NCBI GenBank assembly: GCA_041743125.1
Contig: JBGTNK010000066.1
Location: forward strand, 1-11,108
Reading direction: 5' to 3'
Origin: Terrimonas_B sp041743125
GTDB taxonomy: Bacteria > Bacteroidota > Bacteroidia > Chitinophagales > Chitinophagaceae
Length of the DNA: 11,108 nt
Shown: positions 7,511 through 11,108 of the stretch, piece by piece
Numbering within the stretch: the stretch's first letter is position 1
Layout: every line of letters starts with the position of its first letter
Notes under the pieces: model-generated
The model's database searches: none
What the model was told of the DNA's origin: nothing
Seen by the model: the letters and a program-made list of their open reading frames with translations, nothing else
Made by a program: the position numbers and the translations under genes

Positions 7511-8156
7511 TTTGAAGACTTGCTTTTTTCACTTCCCACCTTATCAGACGGCCCAGGTGCAGGAATTGTGGCACTCGCCGCACTACGAGGTGATAAAAAA
7601 AATAATGCTAGCTCTACCTCAGCTATAAGCCCAACTGTTGTTCGCTCAGGGTGTATAGAAAAACTTACGCCATTTCGCACTACTCTGTGGCTACATAATA
7701 AATCCTGCTCTACATTGCCGACCAACTTTTGTAACAAGGGGGCTGAAGGATATGAATTCTTTTACCAGCCAGCCATAGAACAAATCTCAACTACTCCTAT
7801 GCGCAGAACATGAGCATTTGTTCTATTGGGCTTACCGATCTCGTATTTCATCGTTCGGTTAGCTGCTCAGCTATTGTCCCGGCTTTTGAATATCTGTTTT
7901 AGCTTCTGAATAAAATCTTTGCATTAGTACTTCGTCCGGCATCAGTCGCCGGGGTGACGGTGAAGCCTCCAAACAGCAACACATGCCTATCGTTGTGTGT
8001 AACCTACTTTATAATAGATGCTTCGATTTGGCATAATGCTAACACTTATTGCTTTTTACAGCTGTGTTATTGCTGAGCAACTTCTGTAGTAGACTTTTCT
8101 ATAAATGGTAAGAGGGAATTGGGTCTGCCGTTGTACCTTTCTTGAAATAATCGCTG
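7511..8156. other. 646-bp spacer: possible degenerate ORFs, then repeat copy A
   Basis: Two overlapping open frames exist at 7511-7815: + strand 7520-7813 (97 codons) and - strand 7372-7737, which also runs through the glycosylase gene. Neither has a domain, a credible start context or a protein-like composition. The second half, from about 7797, is repeat copy A. The 155 bp after the repeat lead into the kelch gene and should contain its promoter, which I cannot place. Confidence 0.45.
7797..8001 (+). repeat. Interspersed gene-tail repeat, copy A
   Basis: A diverged copy of the repeat best seen at 9151-9446. Collinear blocks include AGAACAT...TGTTCTAT (from about 7805), CATCG..GGTTAG (7849), TTGTCCCGGCTTTT (about 7874) and a near-identical block from TCTGTTTTAGC (7893) through CGTCCGGCATCAG to GTGAC. 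The right end is AGCAACACATGCCTATCG closing in GTTGTGTGTA (7992-8001). CCGGC and GCCGG flank a 7-base loop. The left end is too diverged to place; homology may reach about 7729. Confidence 0.7.
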
Positions 8157-9074
8157 ATGAGACTGTTCAAACAGCTTTGCGTCACCTTTTTTTTGACTAC
8201 AAGTCATTCTGTTGCACTAACGCAACCACCAGGCAAACATTGGGAAGCGGCGGCTTATAACGAAACTACAAATGAACTGGCCGTTTTTAGCGGCGCTGAA
8301 TTAAGGGACACCAAATGGCTCGTTACCGATTCGCTCTGGCTATTCGATGGCAAGTGGCGTTTTGTTGACGGAAACGGTATTGCCGGCCGGTGGGCTCATG
8401 GATTGGTTTATCACAATAATGTCCTCTATACTTATGGTGGGTTGATAAACAATGCAGATGGGAAAGAAGAGGCGGTCAATGACTTACACCGGTTCAAAGA
8501 TTCATGGAGCAAAGTAACTGACGGCCCAAAACTTTCATCACCGGCCTTGTTTTCATTAAGGGGAAAATTGTTACTGGCAGGTCAGCCGTATGAGGATATG
8601 AAAAGGTTTGAAGTATGGGAACTCTTTGGCACTACCTTTCAAAAGCATTCTTCGGCCAACCTGGGTGTTGAAAGGGACCGGCTCTGGTCACTGCTCGTCA
8701 AAAATGACTTTGTAGTGGTTTTCACTTCCGACTCAGGTCTTGTTTTTCAAAATATTACTGCCGGGCACACAACAGTTGTAAAAGATTTACCAAAACGAAG
8801 CAAGTTCGGCATCACGTACAACGCAAATCTTGACAGCTATTTTTTATTCGGCGGATTGGATGAAAACAGGAATTTCAGTAACGAGCTCTGGCAAATCAAA
8901 AACGGCCTGTCAGAAAAATTACATGATGGTAACTCTCCGTCACCCCGAGCTGCCACCAGTATGTTGCCCACAGCCAATGGTTTTATTTTGTACGGTGGTG
9001 CTGAAAATAGCGGGAAATTAAGTAATGAAGTGTGGCGGCATGAATCCGGGAAATGGATACGCCTGCAATATTGA
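8157..9074 (+). CDS. Secreted kelch-repeat beta-propeller protein
   Basis: A 305-residue protein with an N-terminal signal sequence (MRLFKQLCVTFFLTTSHSVA, about 1-20, no lipobox), hence probably periplasmic or exported. The rest consists of kelch-type repeats. GGLIN follows HGLVYHNNVLYTY (81-93); LFGGLDENRNFSNELWQI and LYGGAENSGKLSNEVWRH are the two best blades near the C-terminus, each with the GG doublet and the spaced Glu-x-Trp. AVFSGAELRDTKWLVTDSLW at about 42-61 is another blade. Five or six blades fit, forming a propeller for protein or glycan binding. No galactose-oxidase or sialidase catalytic residues are visible, so an enzyme call is not supported. It is flanked on both sides by copies of the same interspersed repeat. 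Confidence 0.8.
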   Translation: MRLFKQLCVTFFLTTSHSVALTQPPGKHWEAAAYNETTNELAVFSGAELRDTKWLVTDSLWLFDGKWRFVDGNGIAGRWAHGLVYHNNVLYTYGGLINNADGKEEAVNDLHRFKDSWSKVTDGPKLSSPALFSLRGKLLLAGQPYEDMKRFEVWELFGTTFQKHSSANLGVERDRLWSLLVKNDFVVVFTSDSGLVFQNITAGHTTVVKDLPKRSKFGITYNANLDSYFLFGGLDENRNFSNELWQIKNGLSEKLHDGNSPSPRAATSMLPTANGFILYGGAENSGKLSNEVWRHESGKWIRLQY

Positions 9075-9468
9075 GTTGGTAGACTCCTTTCCTTTCCCAG
9101 CATTGCTTCATACGATTCATAACCATTGGTTGCATTGTAGCTAAAACGGCTACACACAACAAAAGGTCTTTGTTGCACAACCATAATAACACAAAAAAAT
9201 ATAGCTGTAGTTTTCCGTTGTAGCATTTAGAAGTTTATATGGCGAGAACATTTTCCGTCCTGTGAGGTGTTCTATAAAAATAAGACATCGTGGTTAGTGT
9301 TTTTATTACGTAGTTTTTTGTCCCCGCTTTTCTAAAAAATCTGTTTTAGCTTCTGAATAAAATCTCTACATTAGTACTTCGTCCGGCATCAGTCGTCGGG
9401 GGTGACTAATAGATGAAACCCGCATAGCAACAAATGCCTGTCGTTATACACCATTTTAAAAACTCCCT
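9075..9468. other. 394-bp spacer occupied mostly by repeat copy B
   Basis: Apart from about 75 bp after the kelch stop and 22 bp before the next ATG, this gap is filled by repeat copy B. Reverse-strand open frames here run antisense through the kelch gene and have no protein-like composition, so no gene is called. Confidence 0.6.
9151..9446 (+). repeat. Interspersed gene-tail repeat, copy B (most complete)
   Basis: About 296 bp bounded by imperfect inverted ends. The left end reads TACACACAACAAAAGG at 9151 and the right end CCTGTCGTTATAC at about 9437. The reverse complement of the right end matches the left end at 15 of 23 positions over the stretch closing in TTTGTTGC. A perfect 7-bp hairpin, CAACAAA-AGGTC-TTTGTTG, lies at 9157-9175. 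The region from TGTTGCACAAC (9171) to TCTG (9340) is collinear with copy C, and the region from about 9235 to 9446 is collinear with copy A. It begins 76 bp after the kelch stop and ends 22 bp before the next ATG. Confidence 0.8.
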
Positions 9469-10002
9469 ATGGGTGTGACAATTCACTTTGAGGGCAAACT
9501 CAAATCTCAAGAAAGTTTTCAAAAAATAATTGATATCGCAAAACAATATGCACTATCCAATGACTTGATCTTTTCACTCTTTAACGAAGAAAACAAAATT
9601 CTTGAACGAGTTAAAGATGAAAAAGATTGGGACTATCAGGGCTCAACAAATGGACTTCTTATGCAACCCGACATAAATAGTGACCCACTCAACCTCGAGT
9701 TTGACAAAGACCTTTATATTCAAGAGTATTGCAAGACCCAATTTGCCGACATTAGTGTTCATATTCTCGTCATTGACTTGCTTCGACAAATTGAACGTTA
9801 CTTTAAAGTTCTAAAAGTGGATGACGAAGGCGAATATTGGGACACTGGCGACATTACACTTCTTCAAAAACATTTTGACAATTGCTTTAAAGCTATCGAC
9901 GAAGTAAAACAAGAAGATAAATCCTTAGAAGGTCCATTTCGCTTAGAAAATGGTAGAATTATTGATTTAATGTCAAATGAGGAAAAGAAAAACGGGGCAT
10001 AA
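9469..10002 (+). CDS. Orphan acidic cytoplasmic protein, function unknown
   Basis: A 177-residue acidic protein beginning MGVTIHFEGKLKSQESF. No signal peptide or membrane segment is present. A predicted beta strand (VTIHFEGKL) and helix (SFQKIIDIAKQYALSN) lead into a hydrophobic mid-section (DISVHILVIDLLRQIERYFKVLKVDDEGEYWDTGD, read in parts) and a charged C-terminal helix. A small alpha/beta fold of the immunity- or antitoxin-like type is possible, but no family can be claimed. The ATG lies only 22 bp after the end of repeat copy B. The stop codon is inside the GCATAAC box (9997-10003) that opens the gene's own structured tail. This gene and its tail form a compact unit like a mobile gene cassette. 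Confidence 0.65.
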   Translation: MGVTIHFEGKLKSQESFQKIIDIAKQYALSNDLIFSLFNEENKILERVKDEKDWDYQGSTNGLLMQPDINSDPLNLEFDKDLYIQEYCKTQFADISVHILVIDLLRQIERYFKVLKVDDEGEYWDTGDITLLQKHFDNCFKAIDEVKQEDKSLEGPFRLENGRIIDLMSNEEKKNGA

Positions 10003-10096
10003 CAAAAGGTTTTATGCAAGTGGGCAAGACGGAATGCGTCTTTCATCTTCAGTGTGTCTCGTCCTGCAATAGTTTAACTAAAATTCAACCAAAAAT
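9995..10096 (+). repeat. Gene tail of the 9469 gene, unit 1 of a tandem duplication
   Basis: Starts GGGCATAACAAAAGG, with GCATAA (9997-10002) pairing with TTATGC (10012-10017). AAGACG (10026-10031) and CGTCTT (10037-10042) form a perfect 6-bp hairpin around GAATG. A larger imperfect stem can form between TGCAAGTGGGCAAGAC (10015-10030) and GTCTCGTCCTGCA (about 10053-10065) with a 3-base bulge, a shape reminiscent of folded attC sites. The stretch 9998-10010 fits CAYAACAAAARGT. Confidence 0.5.
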
Positions 10097-10140
10097 GGGC
10101 ATAAAAAGGCAAGGATTTCTGCGTGACGGAACGCAGGAAA
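10097..10140 (+). repeat. Gene tail, diverged unit 2, with perfect hairpin
   Basis: GGGCATAAAAAGG (10097-10109) repeats the start of unit 1 with a 2-base deletion. GACGGAACGC (10125-10134) repeats unit 1's GACGGAATGC (10028-10037), so the period is about 100 bp. CTGCGT (10119-10124) and ACGCAG (10131-10136) form a perfect 6-bp stem around GACGGA. It could also serve as an operator upstream of the TA pair, but no evidence favours that. Confidence 0.5.
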
Positions 10141-10263
10141 ACAAATGAATATATTTTGTACTTTGGCAAAACTATCGGCTTCTGTTAAGAGGCTGCGAAA
10201 CACGGAGTGTCCCACATTTTCCCAATTCGGGAACTTTTCTTACCTTGGGATAAAACATGGAGG

Positions 10264-10557
10264 TTGAGAATTATTGCAAAGAAAATACTAAGGGATTTTT
10301 GGTACGTTCATCCAGATAGTGAACAGCAATTAAAGGCCTGGTATCACGAAACTTCAAAAGCAGAATGGTCAGGCCCCAGACAAATCAAAAAAGAATACCC
10401 AAGTGCAAGTTTCTTAACTGACAATAGAGTTGTTTTCAATATCAAAGGCAACCATAACAGGTTAATTGTAAAGATTAGCTATGACTACCAAATGGTATGG
10501 ATCAGATTTATTGGAACACATGCTGAGTATGATAAAATAAACGCTAAAACAATTTAA
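10264..10557 (+). CDS. higB: HigB-family type II toxin (mRNA interferase, RelE-like fold)
   Basis: A 97-residue protein from a TTG start at 10264. It matches the HigB toxin pattern end to end: RIIAKKILRDFW at the start, then HPDSEQQLKAWYHE (16-29), EWSGPRQIKKEYPSAS (34-49), NRVVFNIKGN (54-63), NRLIVKISY (65-73) and RFIGTHAEYDKI (81-92). HigB toxins bind ribosomes and cut mRNA. An in-frame GTG at 10207 would add 19 residues unlike the family N-terminus; the nearby ATG at 10257 is out of frame. A GGAGG at 10259-10263 abuts the TTG, too close for a normal ribosome site, so the exact start is uncertain. The antitoxin ATG follows one base after the stop, in the usual HigB-HigA order. Confidence 0.88.
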   Translation: MRIIAKKILRDFWYVHPDSEQQLKAWYHETSKAEWSGPRQIKKEYPSASFLTDNRVVFNIKGNHNRLIVKISYDYQMVWIRFIGTHAEYDKINAKTI

Positions 10558-10558
10558 A

Positions 10559-10915
10559 ATGAACATCAAGCCAATTAAAACAAAAAAAGATTATGAACAA
10601 GCTTTAGCAAGACTTGAGGCAATATTTGATGCTAAAAAAGGTAGCTCTAAAGGCGATGAGCTGGAATTGTTAGGTATGTTAGTTGACAATTATGAAAATG
10701 AAAACTTTCCCATTGGCTTTCCTGACCCTGTAGAAGCAATTAAATTCAGAATGGAGCAATTAGGCTATACTCAATCGGATCTGGCTAACGTAGTTGGCTT
10801 AAAAAGCAGAGCAAGCGAAATATTAAATCGTAAAAGAAAACTTTCACTGGAAATGATTCGGCAAATTCATGACGGCTTAAATATTCCAACAGAAGTTTTA
10901 ATTCAAGCTTATTAA
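10559..10915 (+). CDS. higA: HigA-family antitoxin with XRE-type HTH domain
   Basis: A 118-residue protein with the two-part HigA layout. The N-terminal part, MNIKPIKTKKDYEQALARLEAI, is typical of antitoxins paired with this HigB group. The C-terminal Cro/C1-type helix-turn-helix spans about 58-112: PVEAIKFRMEQLGYTQSDLA, then VVGLKSRASEILNRKRKLS as recognition helix region, then MIRQIHDGLNIP. It binds and neutralises the toxin and represses the shared promoter. Its ATG is one base after the toxin stop, so translation is probably coupled. Self-regulation is expected for the family; hairpins at 10026-10042 and 10119-10136 are possible but unproven operator sites. The pair sits between two gene-tail repeats, like a TA cassette. 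Confidence 0.92.
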   Translation: MNIKPIKTKKDYEQALARLEAIFDAKKGSSKGDELELLGMLVDNYENENFPIGFPDPVEAIKFRMEQLGYTQSDLANVVGLKSRASEILNRKRKLSLEMIRQIHDGLNIPTEVLIQAY

Positions 10916-10934
10916 AAGTACTGCAGCCAACATG

Positions 10935-11108
10935 GGTCACTGTTGCACAACTATAACTATAAAAAAGCATAGCTGTAGTTTTCATTGTAAGCATTTCGAT
11001 GTTTATGTTCCGGGAACAATTTTCGCCCTGGTTGGTGTTTTATAAAAATAAGTCGTCGTTGTTAGTGTTTTCATTACGCAGCTTTTCTCCCCGCTTTCCA
11101 AAAACCTG
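10935..11108 (+). repeat. Interspersed gene-tail repeat, copy C (cut by window end)
   Basis: Begins 20 bp after the HigA stop at GGTCACTGTTGCACAAC. It runs collinear with copy B through ATAGCTGTAGTTTTC, GTTTTATAAAAATAAG, GTTAGTGTTTT and the CCCCGCTTT block to the last base, which corresponds to about 9343 in copy B. AACTATAACTAT (about 10949-10960) pairs imperfectly with ATAGCTGTAGTT (about 10969-10980) in a 12-bp stem. The remaining part, with the CCGGC hairpin and right end, should lie just outside the window. Confidence 0.8.

Noticed and set aside
7520..7813. + strand ORF of 97 codons and an overlapping - strand ORF (7372-7737)
   Set aside because: No domain, hydrophobic pattern or start context; the - strand ORF runs through the DNA-glycosylase-like gene. 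Called spacer, possibly decayed sequence.
8070..8080. Short palindrome TTGCTGAGCAA upstream of the kelch gene as an operator
   Set aside because: A single 5-bp-arm palindrome in AT-rich DNA with no linked regulator is likely by chance.
8837..9226. 129-codon - strand ORF over the kelch 3' end and repeat B
   Set aside because: Composition is not protein-like, and it crosses both a real gene and a repeat.
9151..9446. TACAC on both sides of the repeat as a 5-bp target-site duplication (MITE reading)
   Set aside because: Copy A's right end shows that the TACAC-like bases belong to the repeat's inverted end, so they cannot be taken as a duplication.
10935..11108. CRISPR-like repeats
   Set aside because: The repeats are long, few and separated by whole genes; no short regular repeat-spacer pattern exists in the window.

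Overview
The window looks like a chromosomal stretch of a Bacteroidota bacterium, most likely from the Chitinophagaceae or a nearby family. This rests on the AT-rich intergenic DNA, the near absence of Shine-Dalgarno sequences, the Tat/lipoprotein-type sugar isomerases and a GMC oxidoreductase of a kind common in that phylum. The assignment is inference from style; no marker gene is present.

Region 1 (1-5381) is a sugar-oxidation/isomerisation cluster. It opens with the C-terminus of a membrane protein (3-134). A Tat/lipobox TIM-barrel sugar isomerase-like lipoprotein (168-1082), a second secreted TIM-barrel sugar isomerase/epimerase (2403-3323) and a FAD-dependent GMC dehydrogenase with an Fe-S type cysteine motif (3434-5131) follow. 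A strong intrinsic terminator at 5347-5381 lies downstream. Together they suggest oxidation of a sugar or glycoside in the cell envelope followed by isomerisation or cleavage of the keto product. An unrelated leucine-rich-repeat gene (1171-2214) of visibly lower GC interrupts the cluster.

Region 2 (5382-11108) is an accessory stretch of single, unrelated genes, all on the + strand and separated by long structured spacers. They are an all-helical protein of unknown function (5511-6485), a uracil/hypoxanthine-DNA-glycosylase-like protein (6908-7510), a secreted kelch-repeat protein (8157-9074), an orphan acidic protein (9469-10002) and a HigBA toxin-antitoxin pair (10264-10915).

The most interesting signal is in the spacers. 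An interspersed repeat of about 290 bp occurs three times in one orientation, each time 3' of a gene. Its ends are imperfect inverted repeats closing in RYAYAAC / GTTRTRY boxes. A 13-bp consensus, CAYAACAAAARGT, starts the tail of three genes (LRR, kelch, 9469 gene), and the tail of the 9469 gene is tandemly duplicated. The layout (one promoterless-looking gene or TA pair plus one structured tail, all in one orientation) resembles an integron-type cassette array with non-canonical recombination sites. No integrase is in the window, so this remains a hypothesis.
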